Positions 40,513 through 54,523 of a DNA stretch of 64,000 nucleotides are shown here, piece by piece. The notes beneath the pieces are model-generated. The model searched no databases and was not told the origin of the DNA. It was given only the letters and a program-made list of their open reading frames with translations. Position 1 is the stretch's first letter; every line of letters starts with the position of its first letter. The position numbers and the translations under genes are program-made. The stretch is from Solenopsis invicta. Taxonomy: Eukaryota; Arthropoda; Insecta; Hymenoptera; Formicidae. The DNA lies in NCBI RefSeq assembly GCF_016802725.1, contig NC_052677.1, positions 15,240,329 to 15,304,328 on the forward strand, read 5' to 3'.

Positions 40513-40693
40513 TATTATTTTCTCCTATATGCGACGCGACTTGTAGAAGCCGACGGTACCGCCTTATCCACGCATTGATGTCACCGTTCCACGCCCGCGG
40601 GCGACTTCGATGCGTGGAACGGTGACATCAATGCGTGGATAAGGCGGCACCGTCGGCTTCTACAAGTCGCGTCGCATATAGGAGAAAATAATA
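40513..40693. repeat. Near-perfect 82-bp inverted repeat (long hairpin)
   Basis: The left arm is 40513-40594, the loop 40595-40611 (17 nt) and the right arm 40612-40693. I matched the arms base by base and found one mismatch, A40558 against C40648. In a transcript of the minus strand this pair would be a G-U wobble. The arms are GC-rich toward the loop and AT-rich at the outer ends, where they merge into a TA run. The arm also contains GCGTGGA twice. There is no open reading frame across it. It could be a foldback transposon, a source of hairpin RNA, a very recent inverted duplication or an assembly artefact. The structure is certain; its nature is not. Confidence 0.95.
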
Positions 40694-43600
40694 TATATAT
40701 AATTTGCTGATTATGACACATGTTTCTCACAGTCACGCACGACGATTGTCGCTTTGTTACGTTCGTATATATGGTCGCGCGCTTGGCGATGTAATATAAC
40801 GTCGAGGATACTTCAGGATAAGCTGGTTAATTGTGCGCGGGTTTCACTTGGCGCGCCGACACTCTCACCGGCGATGCGTAAAAATCACTTTACGCCTGTT
40901 GGTCACCAAAAGGGAAAGGTTGTCGCGAGCTTCCTAAGCGTGCCAGCATCGAGATTAGCACTTATCGCGGAGTACCTAATTAACAATCTACTTGATGCAC
41001 GATACGACTTTACCTTATTATCGATAGCTCAAATCACGCAAGTGTCTCACCAATATACCAGTATATTTATATTTATATACTGACAATAAATTTATATACT
41101 GACACTAGTTATATGATATAAAAATATAAGTGCAAAATATATAAACTTTCTCAATATATTCATTCAATCTTTCTCGACAATATTTATGATCCAAAAAATC
41201 TTTCAATTACGGAATAATAATATCGAGAAATAAATCTTACGTTTATTTATAGAAGTTTTTTGTACATGTGATAATTATTTATTGATTAAACATGCAAAGC
41301 ACTATTTGATTTTATAACGGTGAAATATCCCGGAAGCATAATCGCGAGCTTATCAGACAATTAGATGCATGCTTGGGTATATAATTGAGAACGATCGTAT
41401 AAAGTAAGCCTGTCTAAACTCAGCATAATCATATGAAACAACCGTTAGCGTTTGATAAAATTATGATCGCTTGTGGGCTGAGAGTACATTATTAGACTCG
41501 ATAATTACCGTTTACGACCTTTGCAAAGGTATATGGCAAACATACCGGTAGGTACAGGAAAACTCACCGTGAATCGTTGATAGGCGTTTCAACAAACACT
41601 TTGAATGCCAGATTATAAAAGATCAAATCGCACTTGATACAAAATATCATTGCCTCAGAATAACAGCAACTCAATGACGTGCAAACTTCATTTACAGTTA
41701 ACCCCCGAGTACAATTTACGAAAAATTCATCTTAATTCGATCTCCGACTGGGTGGCCCTTATCTTAATTGATCTTCGAAAAGCAGGCCAAACATCATGTA
41801 GATTTTGTTGTTTCCGATATCAATGTTATGTAATTGATATCATGCGTGGGCGTGTAAATGATCAGCAACCTTACTTCTCTCGTAATAAAAAACTTCGATG
41901 GTATTCATTACGAGTTAGTTGAAACAAAGCGAAGAATAAATACTTTTAAATATAGAAATTGAATTGCATTGACAAATAAAATTAAAAGTATTAAGAATCT
42001 GCTTTCAGTTTGTTATCATTAATAAGAGAAAATACTTAAGCAAATTTATAATAAAAAGAAATAAAAATTGTATTGAAACGATTAACAAAAATAGATATGT
42101 ATTTAATTTTTTGGTTTAGATTAAATGTTTGAAAAATGAATTCACTTAATGATTTTTATATTAATAACAGATAAGTAATTTATATTGTAATTATATATAA
42201 TAATTTCTATATAAATATTTTTAAAAAATTGAAAAACTATAGTAAAAGTTAAATATTATTTACGCAAGCGGGGAGAGAACGTTTATTATTCCTTACTGCT
42301 AGTTTCCAAAATATCAGTTTTTGTCTGAGGAACATGTTTCACTTCTGCCTCTACATGACCCAATGAATATACGCATACTTACTGGTCAAGCACGCCCCAC
42401 AGCTCGACGCCAATTAGAGCGAGAGATCTCTCGGAGAGTTAGCGCGACGTCGGCGTAAACGGCGTCGTCTGCGAACGTATTTAGATCGTGGTGAGCCTAA
42501 CCCAGAGGGGCCCCCCTAGTCCAGATTTATTATTCAGCGGAACGTAGGCAGATCGCCCACCACCGCAGCCGCCGGACCTCGGCTTCCCACGCATCTCTCA
42601 TTCGCCGATACCTATTTAGTCCCATCGGGGGTTGCCTCGGGTTAGACTGGCTTGCCGCGCGAGTTCGGACCCGTTGCGCCATTAAAACGCGATGGCAAGT
42701 TAGAATGTAAGCAATGCGCCCGCGCGTTTGCTTGCTAACTCTTGTAGCAAAGTGTTGTTGGAGCACGTCTATCTAGACTCGTCTGAGGTGCCATGCATAT
42801 TGAAAATCTAGTTTACTTTCATATTATTTTCATAATAGCTCTCTTTATCGAAATAAAATATCTTAAATAATTTTTTTCTCTTGGTCTTTTTATATAATTA
42901 TTTAAAAAGCTCATCTCTTTCTTTCCTTTAATCTTTCATATGAAATTATATGTTTCTAATAGCAATAATTAATCATTAAATAAATTAATATATTTAACTA
43001 TAAAGAACATATTAATTTTTTGTTTCTTTTTTTCTACTTTTAATTGATTGATTAAAAATATACAAGGAAAGAATGAAGTGCTAGCAAATCACGTCTATCA
43101 ATTCAATTTTTGTTCTAATAAGAAAATGATTTGCAATGCGATTTAATGATTTGCAATGCGATTTCCATATTTTATTAGAAGCTAGAAGTTTACGACAAAT
43201 AAGAAGAAAAATTTAATTTACAATGACACTGATATTTGACGAAAGTCTTGTTCATCAATTTGACTTTGGATTCTAAACCTGTTGCTCTAACATAATAAGA
43301 TGGCAAATTTATCATGTTCTCCGGCACGTGACAAGCTTCTCTCCAAATGTCCGACAACGCACGTTATACATGTATGTGCATATCGCTAGATATGCTCGAC
43401 AAGGATCGAAAAGCGGCGCTAACTCAGCAGGTTAGCCCACACGATCAGCCGACGCGTCATCTTCTTATATCTTCGATGACGTCACGCACGCGCCCGCGTC
43501 GCGGCAGACGGGTTAAAGACCTCGGAATCAGCTCACGGACCGCCCTGCTCTCAATTAATCCGGCACGAGAATTAATTTCACGTTGGCGTGGCACGCGAGG

Positions 43601-44240
43601 CCCTCCTTTTGGCGAAAACGGGCCGCGCGCGAGCCTACCTACTTTTGCTTCGTGACTGAGAGAGAATTAAATTTCCCCCTTTCTTCTCCTTGCTTTTGTC
43701 AGTAAATCGCCATTTGAAATTTGTGGCATGTTATTATCCGGTGCAAATGTTACGTACGTATATATCAAGTTGCGTTTTACCTATGCCATGTCTAGGTAAA
43801 TTATATTCATTTCGCATAATTATCACAAAAGACAGACGCGAGAGGATAGGGGTTGAATGGGTTATTACCTGAAATGCGACATACAGCGATATATATTGCG
43901 TCGGGGGGGTAATAACACGCTCGCAACCTCTACCATGCGCTCGTACTCGTATTCGCCACGTGCAATAATTCCACGTGACAAGTGTAATTTGCATATAATT
44001 TGTCGAGTCTCATCCGTCTCATCCAAAGACCGTTTACGGCGTGCTACCACCTTCATTTCGTCTCTTGCGGGGATCACGGACGCAAGGAGTTTCCACCAGA
44101 AACAGAGAGAAAGAAAGAAAGAGAGAGAGAGAATATTTCTGCAGATCTTTATTAGGCAAATCGCGCGGTACCGTTAACCGCGGCGCGGATTATTCGCTAC
44201 GTAATCTCTATCCAGCGCGATTTCAAACGTTAAGCGTCTT
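40694..44240. other. Gene-less stretch after the palindrome
   Basis: Moderate composition to 41080, AT-rich at 41090-42290 and 42790-43300, and CpG-rich at 42330-42780 and 43330-43680. Apart from the 20-bp duplication nothing structured was seen. Confidence 0.5.
43125..43164. repeat. Perfect 20-bp tandem duplication
   Basis: AATGATTTGCAATGCGATTT occurs twice without a mismatch, indicating recent slippage. Confidence 0.95.
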
Positions 44241-44921
44241 AACGGGACATTAACTTCTCGTTTCCACGTGATGAACCTCGCCGCTAACCGGACTGATACT
44301 GGCGGCAATCGCGCACCGATAATTACAATTCAACGCCAGTTGACGGAATAATCTGTCAGCGTCGATAACTGTAATGATTACACGTCGCCTTGCGCAAACA
44401 ACCCTGTCATCTTTTAATTCCTTTTTTGCCGGCGCGTCACCGGGCGTGTTGCTCTTTTCTTTCGGTCTCGGTCGCGTTCCCTGACGCGCGATTCGCGACG
44501 ACGACGCGACGCCTCGGGCGGTGATAGAATAATTAGTAAATAAAGAGCCAAGACACACGCATACGTACCTGTCGCGGAAAAGCACGCAACAGGAACGCAT
44601 TTGATCAAAGCGGGACTCACGTGACGTGTGATGCGTCTTCGACGTGCGGCCTCGTCATTGCGACAATAACATGTCATTTACATAACAATTAAACCTCGAG
44701 AGATCGCGTGTCACAAATCTGCTGCAATCTCCTAATAATTTTCAATAACGCATTCAATAATCGCGATGGAGAGGGTTGCGCGCACACGCAAGCGAGTTCT
44801 GGCTCTAAGACCGAGCGATTTGCACGATTGTTACGTAATGCAAACACGTCGTGATAGATAACGGAAAAAAATCATGGGGCCGATCCCCTGCCGTCGTTCC
44901 GGATTCGAGTGCGACTGTTGC

Positions 44922-44956
44922 AGCGGCGGTGGCGGCGGCGGCGGCGGCGGCGGCGT
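44922..44956. repeat. GGC trinucleotide repeat
   Basis: About eleven GGC units, nearly pure, in the most GC-rich part of the window. They create poly-Gly or poly-Ala in frames with no other protein-like feature. Confidence 0.9.
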
Positions 44957-45775
44957 GCGAAGAGAATCGCCCGCAGGATATAAATGCCGCCGCTGCCCGG
45001 CACCCCGAAGGGACAAGGATAAAAATCCTGCGCGCACGAGAGCGTCAGCCTCTTCTTCTTCTCTGCGCTTCGTCGTGAGGGCGCGATTTTACGCCCACAG
45101 CGACGCGAAGTTGCGCGACCGCCCTGGCCGGCGATAATTAGCGCGTGTGACGGAACGATCCGTCATCATCGATAATTATGACGATTACGCGGGAGGAGAA
45201 GGAGGAGGAGGAGGAGAAGAGGTAGGATGGGGGAAGGGAAGAAAGAGGGACAGGAGAGACAGAGGGAAGAAACGCGCGGCATCATCGGCATCCGTGCGTT
45301 AATGCGTCCGGCCGCCGCCGTGCCGTGCCGCGCCGTCCGATTGGTGCGCCCGTCGGGCTTAATTGCGGCTAAGCTACGAAACGTCGATTAACGATCGCAA
45401 TAACCGGGCGCCGCGACAAGCGTCTTAAATCAACGGCGACCGACAACGGCGGCGGATACGAACGATGATAGTCCCGGCGTTGCGCGCGCGAGAGAGCGAT
45501 CCTTTATCTGCGTCGCGCTCGTTCATGCGGCGCGTCCGTCGCGGCGCGGCGTAGCGCTGCATTTGCGTGCTGTGTGCATCCATTTCTGCGACCGGCTGCC
45601 TATTTTTTCCTCTTCCCCCTCTCGCTCTTCCTATCGGCGCAGAGGCGACCGAGCGCGCGCGACATCGAGATTGTTATTGCTGTAATTTTGTTCGGCTGAA
45701 GTTCCTATCTCGTACGTCCAGAGAATTGATGTTGCATTAATCAAAGTACTCCTTCGATGATAACGCCAACTCGAT

Positions 45776-45826
45776 TCGTCGTCGTGGTCGTCATCGTCGT
45801 TGTGGCCTTCGTTGTCGTCGTCGTTT
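45776..45826. repeat. Imperfect GTC/GTT trinucleotide repeat
   Basis: GTC-GTC-GTG units with interruptions. On the minus strand they read as Asp/Asn-rich, which can be mistaken for an acidic domain. Confidence 0.75.
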
Positions 45827-45900
45827 GTGACTGTCCGAAGCGACTGGTCGGCTGCGCGTGCTTCGTCGAGCAACAGTGGTTACGAGATTATAGTAATTTG

Positions 45901-48900
45901 CCCACTGTTTAAACGCGATACGAGCTATAAGCGAGAGACTCGTTCGTTTTCGAGTCAAGAAAATTAAAAAGGCAAAGGGCGTGATTAATCGTAAATTTTC
46001 GTCTCTAAAGATCTTTTCAACTTTTAATTATTTCTCGAATTTATCAAGATCCAAATCAATTAATAAATTGTTACATTAATATTTGTTTTTTTTTAAATCA
46101 TTAAATAAATATATAGAACAACGTTAAAAAATACATTAGATAAAAATCTTTTAATTATTCTTTCTTTTTCTTTATTTACAGTTATTAGGTTAAATAATTG
46201 TTCAAGTGTCAGAGTGCTTAGAAAATCATTTTGTGTCGTCATATTTATGTCAATAGGATGAAAAAGTTTCAATGATCAATGGCTCTTCAACAAGTAAAGG
46301 AAAGAATGTTTACAAATATTCTGCACGTCTTGCCGATATGCAATTTATTGCTTACATTCTTTTTAATCTCATCGACTAATGCACGTTACAATTAATGAGT
46401 AATAACGCGATAAAGACGTATCTGCCTGCGCACTCATGCTCTCTTATTCATTATTATGTAATTTCACGTTAAGACATCGCGTCCTTGTCGCTCCTTCCGC
46501 GACGGTCTGCCATGATAGCAGGCATATTAATCTCGTTGCTCACCGCGCGCAAGTAATTAAACGTGAGCGAGGGGAGAAAACATTTTCTCAACGATAACGA
46601 ACGTAAATTACAAGGGCGAGAAAAAATCACGAATGAAGACGGTCGTGGCTTCGCTTTCTCTTTGCGGGAAACGATACCGAAGCCTACTATTCTGTCATTT
46701 TGTAAAGTATGTAGGTACTTGAACATATTAATTAAAACGATGACACAGAAAGGATGTAAGCGCCACTGAAACGTACGAAGATCAATGATTGCTATATAAA
46801 GACTGCATGTTTAATTTACAATATACTTTTGTAAATAAAACGTAATCCTTTTCGTATCGTCATCAAATAAACAAATTATTTGTAATACTTGTGACGTTCA
46901 TCGAGTAATTTAAAATAAAATAAGAAAATAATGATAATATAGAGAAAATAGTGTACTAAATATAACAATACTTTTACTTTTATATTTTTTTTTATATTTT
47001 TATTTGTATTTTACACTGTTAGATTTGATTGAATCAGACGTGAATTATGGAGAAACTCATTCAGTATATATTGCATTAATGCACTTTGTTACATGTTCAA
47101 ATCACGTAACTCTCATAGGCCGTGAACTAAAGGCGAACGCCTTCGGTGTAGACAACAGAATGGTTCGTTCGATGCACCTGCGACGATCGTATTAATGCGC
47201 TCGAGAGTACGCAGCTTATGCACACGAAGATCGTGACACCAAGTTTAATCTCGTTACGCAGCTGGTGTGCACACGTGAAAGCGACTCCGTGCGTTCATGC
47301 GAATCAGCGTGACGCGCTACCGCGAATTTTATATGGCATTAATTGCACTCAGTCGCGACGATTTATAGTCGCGGTAGTATCAACCGATGAATTTGTTTTA
47401 ATTAGCGATAAAGAGGTATCCCCTGTTTTATTTATTCTTTGGACATTTTCATAAATTAAAACCGTCATCTTCGGAGAATCTTTATCTTCGTGAATTAGAT
47501 ATTGTTAATACTATTGTTGATTACATTGGATTAATCTTTGTATGTAAATTTTAATTTAAGATATTTGCTATATTTTAATGTTTAAATTATTTTCAACTTT
47601 GACCAATAGCCAGAAAGAATTTCGTACCACTCGTTACTTTTTCGTGGCAAAATCCGACGACAGAGGAAAAGTATCCGACAAAATTATTTGTACGACAAGA
47701 GAGCGCTTTCACTCGACCGATTCGTATTATAACTGGCCTGAATTGTAAAACGCCTGTCGCGAGGAACCTTTAAAAGGTTAATAGCACACGTGTGGGACGT
47801 ATTTTCGTTATTGAATTATTTGTTCGTACTGCTGACAACGTACAATCACGATGACCGCATTTCGCTTGTTGAAATGCGTTCAATATAAGCGATAAGTTTT
47901 TACGAGTCTCGCGTGGGAGACGATTATGCGCACAACTTGAGACATAGCCCGCTGTCATTTTACTGTTACCACAATTTCACCAGATACTCAGCTGTACGAT
48001 TTCAAATTTCAGCTTTACTTGTAGCCAACCTGATATAAATTTTTATTTTCAAAATTGTAAGCAGTAATTTTGTAATTTTATTTAAGTAACAAATTAAAGC
48101 ACGTGATAATAAATAAATTCAACTTCATTATAATATAATCGAATGCACAGTCAATAAAATAAATAAGATTTACTTCCTTGAAATGTTCAATTAAATGGAA
48201 ACGTAAATGAGATTTATTGTGAGAGAGATTACCATTAAGTTTATTGAGAAGTTACACCGAACCGTGTTCATGAGATAAACTGAATTTCCGCATTTTTTTG
48301 TAGCTGTACAAACCGCGTGAGAAATGATTGAAGCGAAGTCTTTTAATCTGAGGTGTACATTCATAAAAATTGCGTAAATTCAAGTGGATTGCGCGTTATG
48401 GAAATTCATTCGAGCGACGTTTCGCGACTTTGTGATATACACGTTGTGCCACTCTAGCTCGCATAGAATACCAAGGCCGTTAGATCACGATTACCTTTGG
48501 TCTTCAAATTTATTTCGGGTTGTTTTGCGCCTTGACTGCGTTTCTCGTCCGGGTTATGTTAATTTGAAGACCCGATATGGTATTAAATCAAGACGCCAGA
48601 ATCGCGTATATTCAGCGTGGCATACAAAACACACATATATACACACGTGTACATGCAGATAACGTTTCGAACAGATGGAAAAAAGGAGAGAGAGCACGCG
48701 AACCAAGAACTGTATTTATCGTTTTGCTTATTTTTTATTCGACACCGACGAGATTCTGGGAATTAGAGGCACGCGGAACGATCGTTTCTTTGAGAAACCA
48801 GTTACGTATCGCGGCTACATGCGTTCTGTTTCCATTGCGAGAAAAGAGATGCGGCTATTAAGCAGCCGATCTCCCGCGGTTAATCTTGAACCATTTCGGG

Positions 48901-51900
48901 CGAACGCGTTCTTCGGTACGTCTTTTCTTTCGATTATCGCCGGTCGTTATCTAACGACTTCTGATAAAGAGGACGATAGGCAAAGCAACGAAGGGGAGAT
49001 GAGATCGCGGCAAGTAGAGGATCTTCTCACGTGCGGAGTTCGCGAGAAAGTATTTCGGTCTTTATTGGAATCATTAAACGGGGAGATTTTAGCTATTAGT
49101 ATCATCGTCGTATATTCGCGAATGCGAATAATAGTCGACTAATATTCAGAAGAATGATGTTCGCCTTTGTTCGAACGGTACGACCGTACTTTAGCGCGAC
49201 TACTATTCTATCCGTTATTTATTATCCTTATTAAATCTGTTGCCATTCAGGCTAAGCTAGGTAAATATGTGCTATATATCCAAACGAGAATTAATAGCTA
49301 TCTTAGAATAGTTTACGAAGAATTTCGATTAATGCTAAGAAATAATAATTTACTTATTGTTAGAGAAATAGAGTTTTTAAAATGATATTGTATTATAGTT
49401 TAAAATTTACATATATAGTTAGAAGAATAGATGATAAAAATGTTATGCTATATAATGAACAAATTAAAAGATATTTTTACGTTATTGTATAGCCAGAATA
49501 TAATTAATTGACAATGATCATTGCTATATTTAATTAACATTATTTAGCTTATAATATTTTTTGAAAGATTTAGAAAACAAAAATCGGAAGACTCTTAGAA
49601 ACTAAAATTGTTACTGACGATTTAATATTTTCTTCAATGGATGTTTCCATCTTAATTTTTGTAGCTGCAATTTTTATTAAAAGGACAATTTGATTTTTAG
49701 ATTTGCATTGATATAATATTTTTGTTCATTTCGCGTGGGTTCGTACTCGAGGTCCTAACACACCGTTATCGCATCGTGCGATCTAACGGCTGGTAATAAA
49801 AGAGGAAAAGGGGTAAGGAGAGTACGCGCGGCAAGGCTAGACAGATCGCGAGAAAGAGTCTCCGCGAGAGGAGAGGATCTTCTTCCGAGCGAAATGTCAA
49901 GAAGCAGACGGTTAATTCTCAGCATTTACCGAGGCAGCAGTCTGACCCAACTATTCATTAGACGGGAGTGCAGGTTGTGTTCTTCTCTCGTGGTGTTTTC
50001 CTCTCCTCCATCGCTCGATACGAGAGAGGACTTGAGGAAGAGTGAGAGAGCGAGGAGGGATAGATTGTGCAACTCTCGGCTCGATTCACTTACCGCAGTC
50101 CTCTACTGAAACAAGACCCCGATCGAGCTACGAACGTGTTACGAACGTGAACGGACGTGGCAAGGGGCATTTACACCGATCACCTTTTCGGCAACGTGAA
50201 AGGGTCTCCGACAAGCGTGGTTCGACCTCGTTGACCGACAAAGTTGTAATTTTGATCAAGATTTGACTCGGAGATCGGGGGAAAGCAGTCCAAACGGGAT
50301 TTCAAGAATTAACAACGTTGACCTCGAATTAAGGGGTCAAGTTTTTCAGAAAATTGCTCCGCTACATACCACCATATCACAGATAGCATTAAAAATTTGG
50401 TAAAATCAGCTGCTTTCGATCGCATAAATGATTCTTGAAGCCACACTTATTCCCTCCTTTCAAATCGTCGTCAAGATATGCTAACGTTCACTGCGACATT
50501 AATTCCGTAAATTCAAATTAAATGAAACTGGATACGTTCTTACAGAATCCGTAGTAATATTGCGAAATTAACACAGAATGGTATGGAAAATATAAAAGGA
50601 AATCGTTTCTCGCGAGCTAAATGAATCTCAGTTATCCGTTTTACGATCCCGTCGCCGGTAATTTTATTCACGAGAAACGTCGACGGCCGATAATGAACGA
50701 TAGATTTGTGGAATCAAAGGTGGAGATACAGGTCGACTTTCACTTCGCCGGCGCTGATCGTCATCGTTTATCTCATCGATAATAATCTGCGCCTCACGTA
50801 ACTTCCGACAAATTCCAGGGCTCGCCATATCTTAACGCGTTTTATGTTCTTTATCGGTGAAAATCGCGTTGGGTACATGATTCTGTCTGCTTGTTTTCTT
50901 GATCAAGAACAAGACACAAGACATGAAAGAGGGATAGAGAACTTGCGAGTATGATTAATCTAATTTGAGATCGTTGCTTAACGTTGAAATGGGAATTTTA
51001 AAACTCAATAAATAAATTTAAACGTAGCAATAATTTATGGATTTAATTAATGCATCTGCATAAATATAATCTTTATAAATTAATCGATAAGTCAGATAAT
51101 CAATCAGATATTTTCTTAATTAAAATATTAAATATGAAAATATATAACATTGAAAACTATAATAACATTGTGAACGAATTTCTAAAACAAGTAGATAAAA
51201 AACTTCCAAAAAGAGTTTAATATAATTTTTGTATACATTGTATTACGTGAAAACATTTTTGTATTAAAATAAATTTTATGGAACTAAACTTCAATTTTAT
51301 GCAGTTGAATTATTTCCAATTAATTCTTAATAGTTGATATAAAACGGTCCGTGCGTTAGACAGAGATAAAAAGGTTCCTGCCGGTTCTTCCTGTGCCGTT
51401 TGCATGACTGCTCATCGTTTGTTCGCCCATTCTTCCGTCTCGCCGATTGAACGAGCGAAAGAAGAGGACGAAGGCCATTCTGCATTTCGCTTCCTTCTCG
51501 TATCTTCTGCTTACTCGAGCGTTAATTTAATTAATAGTTAAGAGCCCTTCCACATTCCAACGAGAGTACGCGGTCGTCACGGTGCCTGAGAATACTTATC
51601 GTCCCGACGTTCGCTACTTTCCCGGTGTTCGGATTAATGTCGTGTGTAACGTTGCTAAATTATCGTAGTCGTTAACAGAAATTATGGTTGAAAACTCAAA
51701 CTGTTTCGCTGTGGCTGATTGTGAATTCTGAATCATATAATATTTTGTAATTAAAAGATCTTTTTTTATGGAAACGCACGCGGTACAATGTATCTAAATC
51801 AAAAAGGGGGCTACTTTCATCGAGTGAGCAGACTTTATTATTTAGATAATAGAAATCTAAAATTATAATACATGTATATGGATATAATGAAAAGAGAATT

Positions 51901-52203
51901 TACAATGCATGAGCAAGCGAAACCGTTACGAAAATCAGGTGAACGAGTGAACTAGTTTCGTAATTCTCGCGTTCAAAGGAATTATCGTCTCGCCTATCTA
52001 AAAACGGTTCTGAGAAAACTGGCGATTTGAGACGCGGCGGGGTGTCGCATTTGGGCTTCCCGCAAGCTACTGCGTTGCGTGTCGATCGCGGCTGATTTTC
52101 GGATAGTCGCGGTAACGAGCGATTTACCAAAAGCGGTTCTCACACGTCACTGCGGATCGCGGGCAGTGACGTAACTCACTCGGTTGTTCGACTTTCATTC
52201 TTT

Positions 52204-52206
<3 letters not shown>
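45901..52206. other. Gene-less, mostly AT-rich
   Basis: A 155-codon plus-strand frame (48675-49142) overlaps two other open frames and encodes nothing recognised. 49790-50330 is CpG- and purine-rich with an untranslated-leader-like composition. The rest is AT-rich. Confidence 0.5.

Positions 52207-52270
<64 letters not shown>
52207..52270. repeat. CA dinucleotide microsatellite (32 units)
   Basis: Pure CA run, the longest perfect dinucleotide array in the window. Confidence 0.98.
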
Positions 52271-52273
<3 letters not shown>

Positions 52274-54523
52274 GTGCAATCGCGATTCCGTTAACGAGGG
52301 CCGCAATTAATAACTTCTTTACGCGGAAGTCGTCGTCGGCTACGCGTCTCTCCTCTTTCCGCCGTATCGCGCTCTCCGTCTTCCGCTGCTGCTATACGGT
52401 GAAACGGTGATCTGCGACGTGGAATTGGAGCTGCGGAAATTCCCTCCGCATAGAGTACTGGTTCCCCATTCACCTACACGTCACTCGACAATAGCAAGCG
52501 TATGTTAATAGCGGCGAGAGAGCGAAAAGGAATTAGCGAGGGCGTAGACTGTAGTCCCGCTATGGTACTTCATCATTACCGTACTGTAGACCAGTTTAAT
52601 TTGGGGCAACGTATGAAGCATAGTAATATGCGCGAAGTAAAATAAAGAAATTGTATGCTTAGATTATAAATCAACTGCATCATTTTCTTTTCTAATATAT
52701 ATCAATCCTAATTAGATTTTTATAATTATTTTAATTCCTAATGTATATCCAGCAGTAAATTTCTCGTGTAATCCGCGTGAACACGCAATCAAGCATCTTT
52801 CATTACGATCTGAAAAAGAAGAATAAAACGTCTCGTACTTTCGCGTGCCGACCACGAGATCTGTTCTGGAGCAAAACAAATCCGCGCTCTAATCCACGCA
52901 CTACCGTTTCCGCTTGATCTTATTTATCGCACACGTGTGTATGTGTACACAAGTGCGTATCCGCTCGCATTCATCTGCGATTCGCTATCACGAATGTTTC
53001 TTCACGCATACGCCTCACCCCCGAGGCCTGTAATTTGGCAGGCCCAAAGCGACAGATCTATAATCATTTCACGCTCTCCATATCCGGTGCAATTGCGAGT
53101 AGTACGTATAACGGGACGTTAGGACGCAGACAGTAGTAATAGCCCCCGTAGCGATACACTAATTTCTCATTTCCAAGTCAGATATAAATGCTCATGAGAG
53201 AAATACTTTACGAATATTGATATTGTTGAGAAAATAAAATTATTATTTAATTAAATCTCAAGGTGAAGAAAATTGTAAAAGATATTTCTTGATGGAGCTG
53301 CATATGCTCTATATTAATCTATAATTGATATTCGCATTTTGCACAAAAATGATATTACAGTTGCAGAAATAAAAATATCAAGCACAAATAGTATAACATA
53401 ATATTTTGATATTCTCGAATGATTCGAATTATATTATTAATATATTATATATTTTTCTTATAAACATTTTGATTAATATCGGCTTAAGACGTTTCTACCT
53501 ATTTAAATCGATAATTAGACGCGTCAACGAGACATCATTTGATCCGTGCTTAGCCGCCAATTTTTTTTGCGCGTGATTATTCTCGTACGTCGCGATTCGA
53601 ACTCGAAGGTATGCGGCCTGCATCATAAACGCTTCTTGCTGCCACTGTTCCACCGGCATAGAATTAATGACGGCTAATAAGAATCTCTCGGCTTACTTCG
53701 CCACCGTGCCAGCCGTAATTATCGTGCGTCACGTATACCGTTTAGCGCGCGAGCGGGTTTGGCGATCGGTATGTTAATGACGTGCGCCGGTGGTCCAGCC
53801 TCACTTTCTTTCGAATAACCCTTTCGCGTGTACTTATACGGACCTTACGCGCAAGAGGACACGAGTACGTCCGCGCGTGTGTACGTGAAAAATCGAAGCT
53901 GCTCGTAAAATCAAAGCCGCATCGGCCGCGGCTGAGATCGCGAATAAATCACATAGATTTACGGAGAAGCCAGGCTCGTATTACTTTTTCCCAGAAAGAC
54001 GCATCGTCCGGTGTCCTCTAGCTACCGCCCAACCCCTCCCGGCTATTATTTAGAATGATCGATGCCATCGTAATAGATGAAATAAGCAATGCTTCCTCGA
54101 ACGGCTTGGCGATCGAGAGCCGATCGAAAAGAACGCGCTCCGACGATAAATGTCCTCCTCTCGTGGAAATTAACCGTATGCACTGTGTACATCGCCTACG
54201 TAGCACCTGTTTATGGTCAAATAGCGGTGCTATCCGATAGGTAATTGCGGAAGAGACGATAGAGGAATCTGAATACTTTCGATGCCTCTTAACGCAACGT
54301 AAATCGCAGTTTTGCATACTGCTGTTTACAGTAAAAGTAATGTGGCGAAACCAGCGGTTTATTATTAACTCCTTCAAAATAGATTTGGCATTTTGTGTAA
54401 TTTATGTAATTTGTGTATTTTCTAAATTATTCGCATTAATTAAATATCTTGACGTAGCGTTGTACTCCAAATTAAAATTTTGTTAAAGCTCACGATGTAA
54501 ATCAATTCAATTTTAGTTTTGTT
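52271..54523. other. Gene-less: between the CA array and foldback copy 2
   Basis: CpG-rich at 52290-52560 and 53540-54010, AT-rich at 52640-52760 and 53170-53510. No exon recognised. Confidence 0.5.

Larger units (their letters stand above)
44241..45900. other. Most GC-rich block of the window
   Basis: Dense CpG with GGC, GGA (45190-45222) and GTC repeats, purine tracts and CCGCCGCC stretches. Such composition fits a promoter or first-exon region, but no open frame has protein-like content and no initiation motif was convincing. Confidence 0.5.

Noticed and set aside
45631..45873. Asp/Asn-rich acidic protein on the minus strand
   Set aside because: The acidic run is the translation of an imperfect trinucleotide repeat.
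48675..49142. 155-codon plus-strand open frame
   Set aside because: No recognisable family and two other frames overlap; chance cannot be excluded.
53575..53650. tRNA B-box-like GATTCGAACTC
   Set aside because: No matching A box or cloverleaf arms could be built around it.
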